Part shown: positions 45,601 through 57,600 of the stretch, one piece after another
Layout: each line of letters starts with the position of its first letter
Numbering within the stretch: the stretch's first letter is position 1
Origin: Kingdonia uniflora
Taxonomy: Eukaryota > Streptophyta > Magnoliopsida > Ranunculales > Circaeasteraceae
Length of the DNA stretch: 64,000 bases
Reading direction: 5' to 3'
Assembly (NCBI GenBank): GCA_014058105.1
Contig: JACGCM010002784.1
Span: 4,278,001 to 4,342,000, forward strand
The notes under the pieces: generated by a model
Databases searched by the model: none
The model's input: only the letters and a program-made list of their open reading frames with translations
What the model was told of the DNA's origin: nothing
Made by a program: the position numbers and the translations under genes

Positions 45601-48600
45601 CCTTACATCAGCTGTTGTTTCTGCATACCCATTCTCAACTAGATCCCACAGATCTTGTGAAACAAAAAAAGTTTTTATTTTGATCCCTCAAAATTCATAG
45701 TTTTCCCCACTGAAAATATGGACTAAAGAGTGGTATTGTGAGACATTAAGAACATTCATACCATTCGTCATTTTGGATACAAAAATAACTTTCACCTGAA
45801 GATTTGCTACAACAACTAATCCCCAAACTACACTGATGCGCCCAACTCAGAACGAACTAGCTGTGACACCAAAACTGTTGGAATAAGGACAAGGGCAGAA
45901 GATAAACTATGATACAGAGAGGAGATACCAGATAACTTAAACAATTGCTTTATTGATGCTAACTGAATTGAGTAGTACAAAAGCTGAGGACTCCACCTAT
46001 TTATAATGAAAAACAGGACACCATAATCTCCTACTAACCTGCAACTACCACAAAGGAATAGGACTCAATAAGACCAAGACTTCTAATATCTAGCTAACAA
46101 ACTCATGAACTAGTAAACCACTAACACCCCACTAACAAGTCAAACACTAGCAATGCATCTATTCTTATCAATAAGTTCTTTTATGTGCAATGTTTGTATC
46201 ACATGTGAAGCTGAAAAGTGGTGGTTGCATATGCTTTCGTTGTTTCTCAGAAGTTTTATTATTTATTATAGGTTCTTGAAGGAAGATCTTATCGTCTGCA
46301 ACATCCATGGGTTGGAATTGTCAACCGTTCTCAAGCTGATATCAATAAAAATGTTGACATGATTGCTGCTCGACGCCGGGAGCGCGAGTACTTTGCCTCT
46401 AGTTCTGATTACGGTCACTTAATGAGTAAAATGGGTTCAGAATATCTAGCAAAACTTCTGTCAAAGGTATAATTACATGATACATCTTCATAATTTTATT
46501 TTTGCGTACTGAACCTTAATTCTTGTATATTGTCTCAGCACTTGGAGGCCGTGATCAAGTCTCGCATACCAAGTATAACGTCCATGGTCAATAAAAGCAT
46601 TGATGAACTTGAAGCAGAGATGGACCACCTTGGTAGACCCATAGCTGTCGATGCAGGGGTGAGTACTTTTATGTCTGTAGTTTACGAATAAGATAGATGT
46701 AGTGTTGTTTGTAGTTACACTGAATTTTGGTACTTTGCCCTTCAGGCTCAGTTGTATACTATCTTGGAACTTTGCCGTGCATTTGATCGGATTTTTAAAG
46801 AGCATCTTGAAGGAGGGTAAGGATTTCTCTCTTTTAAATTCTTCTTCCCCATTTTCTGGCAATATGGTAAACATTGTTTGCATATGCTGAACCTTTTCAA
46901 CTGTTCAAGCATGTGAATTCTACACACATGTACATCTATATGCATGAACATCTGCTTAGATTGAAAGATTATATACTTGCATTTCCCTCTAAAGGAATTT
47001 TACTGTGGAGATTAAAACTCTTTGCTTTATTTGTGGAGAAATGTTTAGGAACTTTGACAGAGGTTTCTATGAACAGTAGTCGTTAGATTGGAGGACACTG
47101 GACACAATAATGGAATAAGTCACATGCGTGCGTGCGGGGTGGCGCAAATGAACATGCAGATCTCCTTGCTTCATATAGCTCTGATTTTTATCTAAATCTC
47201 TAGTGAATCTAGAGGTCAATCTTTTTTGCAACCCGTAGTCCAGATTTACCATATATTTGTATAGATAGGGCTTTTATTACAGGCCTTGCACTTACAAATT
47301 TAGCTATACTTACTCACAAGCTATGATTTGAAGGGTATATTGGAAGAAAATTTTCTTTCTCATCGTGGCTACACTAAAAAATCTTCTGTCTGAAAGTTGT
47401 AACCACCTAAGTGTAAGGCTCAGTTGTAAAGTGGTCTGGTCCAAAAATCTTTAACTAGGTTTTGTAGTAATATTATTTTCGCCGAAAATTACTTCTTGAC
47501 CAACCTTTAGGTGGGTTCAATCCATGTTATTTAGTGATTATGTTGAGTTGGTTCAAATCTTTGAGATTAGTCAGTAAACACCAGATGGCCTCTTGACTTC
47601 ACTGTTTCTTTCAGTATGGAGTGGACTATGTTGATTTTGGTACATAGTGGTTCTCTACTATATGAGCTTCATGACTGCTTTATGCATTAAATATCTCATC
47701 TGTATTTTAAGGTTTTGTTAGCATCTGCTATGACAATCTCACATTCAGGAGCGTTGTTGGCTAAGGAATACAGTTTAATTGTGATTGCATTTGAAATTGT
47801 TTATTCTTGATTGCAGCCGACCTGGGGGTGATCGTATATATGGTGTTTTTGACAACCAACTCCCTGCTGCTATGAGGAAGCTTCCTTTTGATCGACATCT
47901 CTCTATGCAGAATGTAAGGAAAGTGGTTTCAGAAGCTGATGGTTACCAGCCCCATTTAATTGCTCCTGAGCAAGGTTACCGTCGTCTCATTGATGGGGCT
48001 TTGAGTTATTTCCGAGGCCCAGCTGAAGCTTCGGTTGATGCTGTAAGTAATCTATTATCCATTGTTAATTTCTTCTGTTATTAGATAATATAAGAAATGA
48101 ACTTATAGGTGGATTGGATTTGTAATTGACCGGAAAAGCCATCTTGCAGGTTCATTTTGTACTGAAAGAACTAGTGAGGAAGTCGATTGGAGAGACACAG
48201 GTGAAATTTTTTGTGGTATATCATGGCTCAAGTATTATGTATTTTAACGAACATTGTGTCATTTTGGCCAATCAATTGCAATGTCAATCTAACAAAGGAA
48301 ACTCATGCAATATGTATGAATTCCTATTGTTATATCACGTCTATTTTTGAATTCTATATTTATTATAAACATCAGAAATAGGCAATATCTTGTGATGCTT
48401 TACATATCTGAACTACATCCATGTAAAGAACATAATTGATGGATATGTATTGAGCAGGAGTTAAAGCGTTTTCCAACACTTCAAGCAGAATTGGCAGCTG
48501 CTTGCAATGAAGCCTTAGAAAATTTCCGTGAAGATAGCCGCAAGACAACCTTAAGATTGGTTGACATGGAATCTTCATATTTGACTGTAGATTTCTTTCG

Positions 48601-51600
48601 GAAACTTCCTCAGGAAGTGGAAAAAACAGCCAATCCAGCGGCTTCCACAGTGGACCGCTACTCAGAAGGGCACTTCAGAAGGATAGGGTCAAATGTTTCT
48701 TCTTACATTGGTATGGTGTCCGAGACCCTTAGGATCAATATTCCAAAATCAGTGGTATATTGCCAAGTTCGTGAGGCCAAGCGATCTTTACTCAATAACT
48801 TCTATCTGCAAATAGGGAAGAAAGAGGTAGTCTCTCCCTCCCTGAATACTAGTTTGATATATTATCTTCTAAACTACGAGCAACTATGCACACGCTTTTG
48901 CGTGTGCGTTCGCTTTATTTTTGGAAATATAATTGGGCTTCAATTTTTTTTTTAGCTTATTTTTTATTGGTAAAAAGGGTGAAATTGATTAATAGTATAC
49001 TAGTGATAACAGGGTAAAATTAAAATGAGAATGTTGGAACCAGCGAGACAGTAATTTGCAAAATATATTGTGTCTGTCAAACGTCAAACTAGAGGTTGTG
49101 CAAAAAGGAAATGATATGCAAATTACAAAGCAAGAGAAGATGTCAATGTAGTCTTAACAACTAAACTATACCAACACCAACAGGTTATTGCAAGAACTGG
49201 CTAATACTACTGTTATCTCAAGTCACAAAACACGATAGCATTGCATATAGACACGACATCATCAACAACAGATCAAATGAAATAAACTAATATGAAGTTA
49301 TCAAATTGAAATCTATATCTGTAGTCTCAAGTCAAATATTGAATCTTAGATCAAATGATAGATACAATTATACAAACACTAATCACATCATTGAGTCCAT
49401 AGAAGCTAGACATCTAAATTCTAAAGATCTCTTAAACGGTAAACATAACAATATATATAATATTTAGAAGAAACAAATAAACTCAAATGAATCAACTAAC
49501 CTCAAAATGTATATGTCATACAGGTTAATGGATTAGAAACCAACAAAACCTAAAAGTATGATTTTAGATCTATCTCTTGTTATTGTCCCCTAAATGAATT
49601 GAGGGGGGTGGGTTGGGGTCTAACATTAGAGACTCACTCAAAGCTTAAAAACTGACATGAATAGAAGACAAATTAAAAGCATAATTCGGCAAACAAATCA
49701 AGTCAAGAAAGGATATAACATTAAGCTCAATATCAAGCAAAACAACATAATTCCATACTCAATAAGAGAGGCATTTAGACTTAAACTCGTACAACATCAT
49801 TGCTTGCACAAAACTTTGATAAAGTAACAACACAACAGAACATAACACTTTGGAAGACAATAACAACTACTACTGATGAAAAGGACCTCACTGATTTAGA
49901 TAATAACAACTGCTTTCCTCTCATTTACTTCTCTTCTTCTGCTCTCCACCTCTTCACCTTCATTTACTCCTTTGTACACAAACCAATGTCACCTCTTAAA
50001 CCTCCTCGTCCCTCTCAATGTTCACCTCCTAAACACACACACACACATGGGATTCTCTTCAAAGGGGAAACAAAGCAGCAATTAAGGAGGGTCATGGGGT
50101 TTAGGTTTTATACTAGTGCTCTCCCCTGAAGATGGAGGAGATGAGAGGAACATAGATACAAGGAGAAGAAGAAGCAGTAGTGGTGATGTTTTTAATAGAA
50201 ACAACTCTTGTAGTAATAATGTTTTGTTTAGTACAATCTCTATGTGTGCTCTTATTGTTTTCTTCACTTTTCTCCTCTTCACACTCTGTGCTTTTGAACC
50301 CAACGCCACCCTTAAATCTCCCTCTCCAAATATCATCCCAAAAAGGTGACTTAGAGACCAAAACAGGGGTTGTGATTACAACTACAGTTACTATAGCAAG
50401 CTCAAAGATTACAGATACAGGGGTGATAACTTTGCTTTACAAGGTTTGGGTGTTTTGTTCAGGAGAGGAACAAAGGGTATGAGTAATCTTGTTGTTGCTC
50501 ATATACGAGAGGATACTAAAGAACAGTTTCGCTTGTTTATGAGAACGATTCATCGATCTGGTCTCACATCGAAATTGGATGTTTGTTTTGATCTTTTCTT
50601 CGAATCCCATTGTTTTAAATCCAACCCCCATTGTTGTTTCTCAGAAGTTTTCAAGCATAATTCAGGAAGAAACGAATCGTTCTTGAAAGTCGTTCAGCAA
50701 TACACAACGAGTTGCCATAAGAACGAGTCGACTCGATTTGATGTGAGTCAGTGGTGGAGGCAGGATTTTTGGTCAGGGAGGCATGGAATTTTGGGGAGTT
50801 TGCCCGCAATTTTTTTTTTGGGGCAGATGGATACAACAGACTTGCTGCCTATAGGCAGACCCGAGGGTTCAGAAAATGGATGGAAAAGACGCTAATTTTC
50901 AGATCACGGCAATCCAGACCAATTCGGTCCAGAAAAGGGAAGGTGGAGACTTTAAAGATACACTCCTTTTGATATATGCCATGGATTGGTCATTGGTGGC
51001 AAAAGCTAACACATAACGATGATCAGAAAACAGTTACAGAATCTGTCCAGCAGAAATTGGATAGAAAAGACGCTACTTTTCAGATCAGGGCAATCCATCC
51101 CAAAACAGTTCAGAAAATGGAACGAGTTTTTAACGATAAAGTCCATCTGATATATGACATGGATGGGTGGCAGAAGCAATCAGCTACAAGAACAGCGCAC
51201 AAAAGGGTGAATAAACAACAGTTTCAGAAACTTTTCCAGACTGCTCAGAAAATGGACATAAAAGGCATTTTCAAGGAAGCTCCTAACCAATCTTACACAG
51301 TAGCTATGGATACATATCTTGGTGATATAAAAGCCTACTGTGAGTGCAAGTCCGAAAAGAAAAACAACGGCCAAGTGATGATTTACATTTGGGCTGTCTT
51401 TTGAGGAAGGATCCCATGTTTAATTTTTTATACTTTGCTCATTCTTTGTTTTTGTCATGGTTTGTGTTTAGCAACTTAGATTGAGGCTATCTTACCCTTA
51501 TTCCTTTGTTGTTGGAACTTCCTTTGTAATGTTTTTTCTTTCTTTGGTGTTCAGCCCTCGTCTCTCGTCTGTAAGGTTTGGAGTTGTCCCGACCTTGTAA

Positions 51601-54600
51601 TTACTCTTTCTTTGTGTTATTTTATCGGGGGACTATCCCCTAGTTCAATTTCAAAAAAAAGAAAGAAAGAAAAAAAGCCATTTATAGATATTATGATTAA
51701 AAAGATACAAATATGAAAACATACCCGATTGTGAGATTATTAAACTTTTCCTCGATGTGATTTCATACTTTGAAAGTGGTTTATGATTGCTTCATCAGTG
51801 ACGCTAGCAAAAGTAGTCTTCTCAACATATGTGACCAAACAATCATTTACAAACTCATGTGCCATTCTATTATGCAAGCGGTTCTTTATGAAATGCATAG
51901 TTGAAAATGCCTTCTCTGCAGTAGCTGTCGCAACTGGAAGTATTAATGCCAATGTTATGAGCGAGTAAACAAAGGGGTATGATTTATTTTTCTTTGTCTT
52001 AACCATCTCCTTAGCAAGCCCTTGAATGCCATGTACTTCAGAAAATGCACTATCAGATCTTATTGTAGAGATATAAAGATCAAGCTGATCAGCAAGTTTC
52101 ATAAGGTCCAACGGAGAAAAATCATTCTCGTACAACTGAGCAAGGCGGATCAACTTCTCCTTGTTATATGCTGAAAAGAAATCACTTGGATTCAAGCAAG
52201 CCATACAAACAAGTAATTCAGTATTTATCTTGTTAAAACGATCGTTAAAATCCGAAAGTTGAGGATCTAAACATGAATTGAACAATGACTGACGATAATA
52301 ATGCTCATTGGTATTTTCTTCTGCATTTCTTCGGGATCGACCTGGTGCTATGAACTTATCCGCCATCACTGGAATTCTTATATTATGCTTTGCGCAATGC
52401 TTAGAGGCATTCTTGTGAATAGAATCTCACCCATTATCTCACAAAACCTGTAATCGCTTTTTAGCCAATTTGACTAAGTCCATCGCATTTACAATGTCTT
52501 GATCTTTCCTTTGTAATGCTTTGGACAAATCATTAGAATATCCCAAAATTTTTCTCAAGAGAAATAATATCAAGACAAATTCAAATGAGCACATTGTGTC
52601 CAATAAAAGAGTTGCAATGCCTCTTTGAAATGAATTTGACTTATGTATCAACTCGTAAATCACATCAGTAATAGGCCCAAACATCGAAATCAAGCTCAAT
52701 AGAGTATTATAGTAGAATTCTCAACGTGTATCACCGGGCCGCCTAATGCTCGTCTCTTGATTTAGACCCCTTTCACTATCAAGTTCCCCTTTTTCTAATG
52801 TTTCAATAATTGTAGCTGCTTGTTTATCTCAAAGAAGATCTCGGCGTTTACATGATGCTCCAACAATATTGGAAGCTTTCGTAACCATGGTAAAAAACAA
52901 CTCTATTTGATAATGATCATATGCCGTTAAGAACAAATGCTAGCTGGAGTTGATGTGCGAAGCAATGAATGTAGTATGCATATGGATTCTCATTCAAGGT
53001 AAGTGTTTTAAGACCGTTTAGTTCACCCTTCATGTTGCTCGCGCCATCGTATCCTTGTCCCCGGAGTCGCGACATACGCAAATTGTGCTTAGAAAAAAGT
53101 TTATCGATTTCCCCTTAAAGAGATAAAGATGTAGTATGTAGGCGCTCAATTACACCCCTCTTCATTCACGAAGCGTATAATAACAACCATCTGTTCTTTA
53201 ACCGAAACATCCCGAGATTCGTCAATCAAAATTGTAATTTTTTTATCTCCAAGCTCTTTGAGAATAGATTTGGTCATCTCAAATGCGGAAGACTTCGCAA
53301 GATCCTTTTGAATATCAGGAGAAATCTTCTTCTTATTATTTGGAGCTTGTTAAGAACGACACCTTTAATAACTTCATTGTGATCAGCCGTAAAATTCAGA
53401 AGTTCAATAAAATTCCTCCGATTACTCGACCCCTCTGACTCATCGTGACCACGAAAAGCTAACCCTTGCTTGAGAAGAAACTGAACATAATCAATGGATG
53501 CTAACAAACGAACTCGGTTATCAATCCGTTCTTCATCTGATTGCTTACAATTAGTTGTTTGAATGCTTTGATCTTGGTTCGATAAAGCTCGGCCTCTCAA
53601 ATACGCGTTATTATGATCACTATCAACCCCTGCAACATGTACTTGAAATCTTTCTTTTCTCCAATTTTTGTAACCCTTACTACTATAGCAATCACCACCA
53701 CCTTGGTCTCCATTTTTCGTATTGAAGAGATAAAAATATAAATAAAAAGCTCTATTCTTCTTTATTCTGTATTCCAACCAAGTTGGAAAATCGTTGATCC
53801 AAGTCTTAACGAAGCGCCTTTTAGACTAGTCGTCTTGGGGAAACTTGTGATTTTTAGGCAAACATGGTCCTATTTCCAAATACGCTCTTTGAATCATATC
53901 TTGTTGATTAGGATGAAATTCAGAAATTTGAATTCGTAACTCCAGATCTGTAGGAAGATCATTTATATCTACTTCTCTGTACTTGCGTTTTAATTGACGG
54001 CGTACTTTCTCATAAACCTCAAGAATATTTAAAGTTGGAGGTATTTGTTCAAGAACTTCATAATCTTCCATGGCCATAAGAGGAGGCGTTTGTTCAAGAA
54101 TTTCATCTTCCATGACCGGAAGAGGAGGCAATTGGTCAAGAACTTCATCTTCCATTACCGGAAGAGGTTGATCAATTACAGAAGCACTTTCTTGACTAGG
54201 CAGCTGTCTAAGGACTTCTTTTTTCGAAGGAAATTTGCTAAAAAATCTCTCTATTGTTCCTACGATCCTACATTAACAAAAGTATTGTTGATCATTCAAA
54301 CATTGTAAGACTGTAAAGTATATTAATCCTTACACATTCAAACATTGTAAAACTAATCCTACATTGAAACCCCCAATACCTACCGCATATATATGATTTA
54401 CTAACATAAAATCTCTTTTTCGCAGACAGCCTGTAAAACTAAGTTCCTACGATCCTTCAATAACAAAAAAATCAACTACCTGCTAGTCGCACACTCAATC
54501 TTAATATTAAATTAAAATTACTAACCGAAATTCTTTTATCGCAGACAACCCATTATAGTTGTAAATTGTAATAAAACTGTAAATTACATAAATTATATTA

Positions 54601-57600
54601 TTTATATCCCAAAACATGAAATTTTAAATGAAACTAAACAAATTAATGAATTTCAAGTACCTAGCTTCGAAATCCCATGGGTAGAGTAGTAATCGCAGAG
54701 GAGAGAAGCCAAATTAATTGCAGATGACATGATGAAGAACCCAAATTGCAGAGGAACTGAGGAAGAACAAAAAAACCCTAAATCGCAGAGGAGAGATGAG
54801 AGGGAGTAGAGTAGTAATCGCAGAGGAGAGATGAGAGTTAGTTGAGTAGTAATCGCAGAGGAGAGTATAATTGTTCCAACAATAGGAAGAACCCAAAATC
54901 CCATATTGCAGAGGATTAGAGGAAGAACGGAAAACCCTAAATGGCTAAATCGCATATGAAAGAGGAGAGGGAGAGCTATAGTCTGTAGAGTTTTTTTTTC
55001 TTAACCTGTACTCAAAATTACATAACTAACCTCTTTCTTTCTTTTTTTAAAAGTGAGTGGGGCAGCTGTGCCCCCATTGGTCTCATGTGGCTCCGCCCCT
55101 GACGTGAGTCAGTTTGTGAAGTTCGGTAAAGAGAAAAGTCAAGGAGGATTGGAGCCGATACGGGGTCGAAAGATTCAAGTTAATAATTAAAGTAATGTAG
55201 AAAATTTAGATAAGAAGAAGACTGAGTTGATTTGGGGATCGGTGGTGGGGTTCGAAGCGGTCGAGCTTGAATCGGTGGACTCTCTTTCCCGGTTTTTCAA
55301 ACACAGGCCAATAAGCTTGACGAGATGAGCATGTTATCCAATGTTGTTAGGCCGAGTTCGTCGGTGTTTCAAGCACATTATACTAATTCTTGGTGACATG
55401 CTCTCCCAGGGGAGCCGACTCGGTTTACTTCACGAAGACTCACTCGTCACATAACGAAAAGGAACATTCATCATCATCATCCAACTCTAGTTGTCATGGG
55501 TAGAACTCGTTAGTGCTTGAAACACCGACGCAACGTAAGAAAAAGAACTCAGTGTTAGATTCGACTGTTTTGAGTGAACTCATTCGTAACGAAACCCTAA
55601 ATATACTAAAACACTATAACGCCTAACATAAATAACAATTGACCTAATCTTAAACAATATAGAGAAATTGAAAGATATTTTGAAATTTACTAACCTATTT
55701 TTGTGATAATTTAAGATAGAGGAGACCGGAAAATTGGGAGGGAAAAGAGAGAGGAGACGAGAGAGAAATATAGAGTTAAATTAGGTTTTGAACTATCTAT
55801 CCTCGAGAATTGTATTATAGTCTAAATAAGGGTTGTACACCAAAAACCGGAAACCGGGAAGCCGAACCGGAACCGGCGGTTTTGGTCAGTTCTTGAGAAG
55901 GCCAATTCGGTTTTCGGTTCGTAAAACTTACAAACTGGACTTTTTGGTTCGGGTTTAAAACAGGGTTGGTTAACCGGCTAGGAACCGAACTGGGCCATTA
56001 AGGTTATAACTGTCTTTTGAGATTAGTTTGAAGGTCAAAAGAGTTTAAAATGAAATCCTTAAGTCTAACTTCTCTTTAGCCAACAAGTAACAACTCTACC
56101 TCTTTACTTTATTATACACAACCATGTAAACCTCTACTAATCACATCTCATAAACCTTAAAGAAACCAATGCCACTTCTTACTTTAATATGGTTTGTGGG
56201 TATCAGCGGGAATCACTGTGGGGTTTTACAGTTGGGGATTCATCTAGCTGCTTCTTCATTGATATGGTTTTAGAGTTTGCTCATGATTTTGTTCAAGAAC
56301 AGAAAATGGAAACAAGATTTTGTATTCAATCTTCGGTTTTAATCGACAAAACAAGGAGATTTTTTTATTTTTTTCAACTTAAGTTACCTACCAGTCAATG
56401 AGTTATGAGATTATGCAGCTGTTTTTTTTTTTTTTTTTTTTGCAATTTTTTTTAAAGTTTAATTAAAAAAAAAAAACTGAGTTAGGACCCGCCTTAGTTC
56501 GGCTTGGGTTCGGGTTCAGAAATATATAACCCGGTTAGGCTGGTTTGGATCTGGCCCAGGACAGAACTCGAGCCGACCCGACCCGTGAACAACCCTAGTC
56601 TAAATGTAGGGGCCAAATTAATTCCTTGTCCTAGTTTATTGGATGGACATGATCTACTTTTTGTTATGCCTAATATAATCTATCAATCCAAAATTTCCTC
56701 GAGTTCCACGTCGCATGATAGACGGTTATGCCTCACCACAGTGTTAGAGTATATAGTGTACACATATACTCATTTAGTCCCATGGAAGTAGTTTAGTGAC
56801 CCCCTGTTGTATAAAGAGCAGTAAAGCTTGTAATAATTAAAATCTTGGTATAAGAGCATATTCAATATTGTAGACGACTTAAAAGTTTTACGCTTTCGCC
56901 GACGCGGCATTTGTCGTCATCGGGCAACTAAAGTATGCTGTCTTTTTTATTTCTTTTTTCAATCTTTCTAGCCATTGGATTTATTTTTTTAGGTTTGCTT
57001 CTTATTTAGCAAAACCCTAACGTTATTTTGCTTCTCAATGGCGGCCATGCCGCTTGAAGTCGACCTAATATTATTTCATTTTTCCGCTTTCGTTTCCCCC
57101 ATCAACTTAGTTTGACCTGATTAAATAGTTAAGCTCTCTCTCTCTCTATCTATTATGGACTCAATTATTTCTTGTTTTTCGTGAAAGGCAATTTTTTTTT
57201 TTGTACTTGTCGTGAGATGCGATTTCTCTCTTTGGATCGGATGAAGGCGTTAACTACTTTCTACCACGATCATGAGATGCTTTTTTTTCTCAAGTAATTC
57301 ATCACTCATTGAGCGATTTTTATTTCCAAGAGTGATTTTCTCTTTTCCTCTAGTTATTTTCTTGTTTTTTTTCCGCCTAGTTTACAAGTCAATGAGTGAT
57401 TTTTATCGTTTTCTCTAATGATTTCTTTTTGAATCATTATGATTTTTTTACTACTTTTATCGCTAATGCGGTTGAGGTTCATATTCCTATCACTAGATGT
57501 GATATTATCATATTCTGTTGCGAGCTACAATTTCTTCTGTGGACCGGGTGAAGATGTTGAATTTCTTCTACCACGGTCATCTCTTCCCCAAGTGATTTTT

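Larger units (their letters stand above)
41424..46175 (-). mobile_element. Complete Ty1/copia element B in dynamin intron 8
   Basis: The element runs on the minus strand from 46,170 to 41,429 (4.74 kb) with LTRs of 294 and 295 bp and perfect 5-bp target duplications ATAAG (41,424-41,428 and 46,171-46,175). The primer-binding site on the minus strand is TGGTGTCACAGC (45,860-45,871), a variant of the tRNA-Met site. The polypurine tract AAGAGGGAG adjoins the 3' LTR at 41,723. The order is gag, protease, integrase, reverse transcriptase, RNase H. Stops and frameshifts in every domain and visible LTR divergence show it is dead and not recent. It is antisense to the host gene. A SINE interrupts gag. 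Confidence 0.95.
50741..55109 (-). mobile_element. hAT element with a zf-TTF (ZMYM1-like) transposase, 4.35 kb
   Basis: The left end reads CAGTGGTGGAGGCAGGA from 50,749. The right end reads TGGCTCCGCCCCTG to 55,101. These are the CAGGGGCGGAGCCA termini of the zf-TTF hAT group. The 8-bp target duplications are ATGTGAGT (50,741-50,748) and ACGTGAGT (55,102-55,109), seven of eight matching. The transposase gene lies on the minus strand. Six copies of a subterminal repeat lie near the right end, and a LINE-like fragment was inserted near the left end. Confidence 0.9.
50047..55616 (+). pseudogene. Fragment of a single-pass membrane protein gene, split by an hAT transposon
   Basis: From ATG 50,047 ([12 protein letters not shown] then a stop) the reading continues in shifted frames. 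A Ser/Arg-rich segment leads to a signal-anchor helix ([18 protein letters not shown], near 50,242-50,295). Then come a Tyr-rich linker, [39 protein letters not shown] and a Cys-containing region. The frame reaches STRFDVSQ at 50,748, where the hAT element begins. It resumes at 55,110 with [24 protein letters not shown], a HRPISLTR segment, [20 protein letters not shown] and [14 protein letters not shown], with a stop at 55,616. From memory it resembles an uncharacterised plant family with Arabidopsis members At2g04280 and At4g12700; I am not certain of this. Multiple frame lesions make it a pseudogene. The CT-rich leader upstream suggests a copied gene rather than an exon fragment. Confidence 0.6.
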
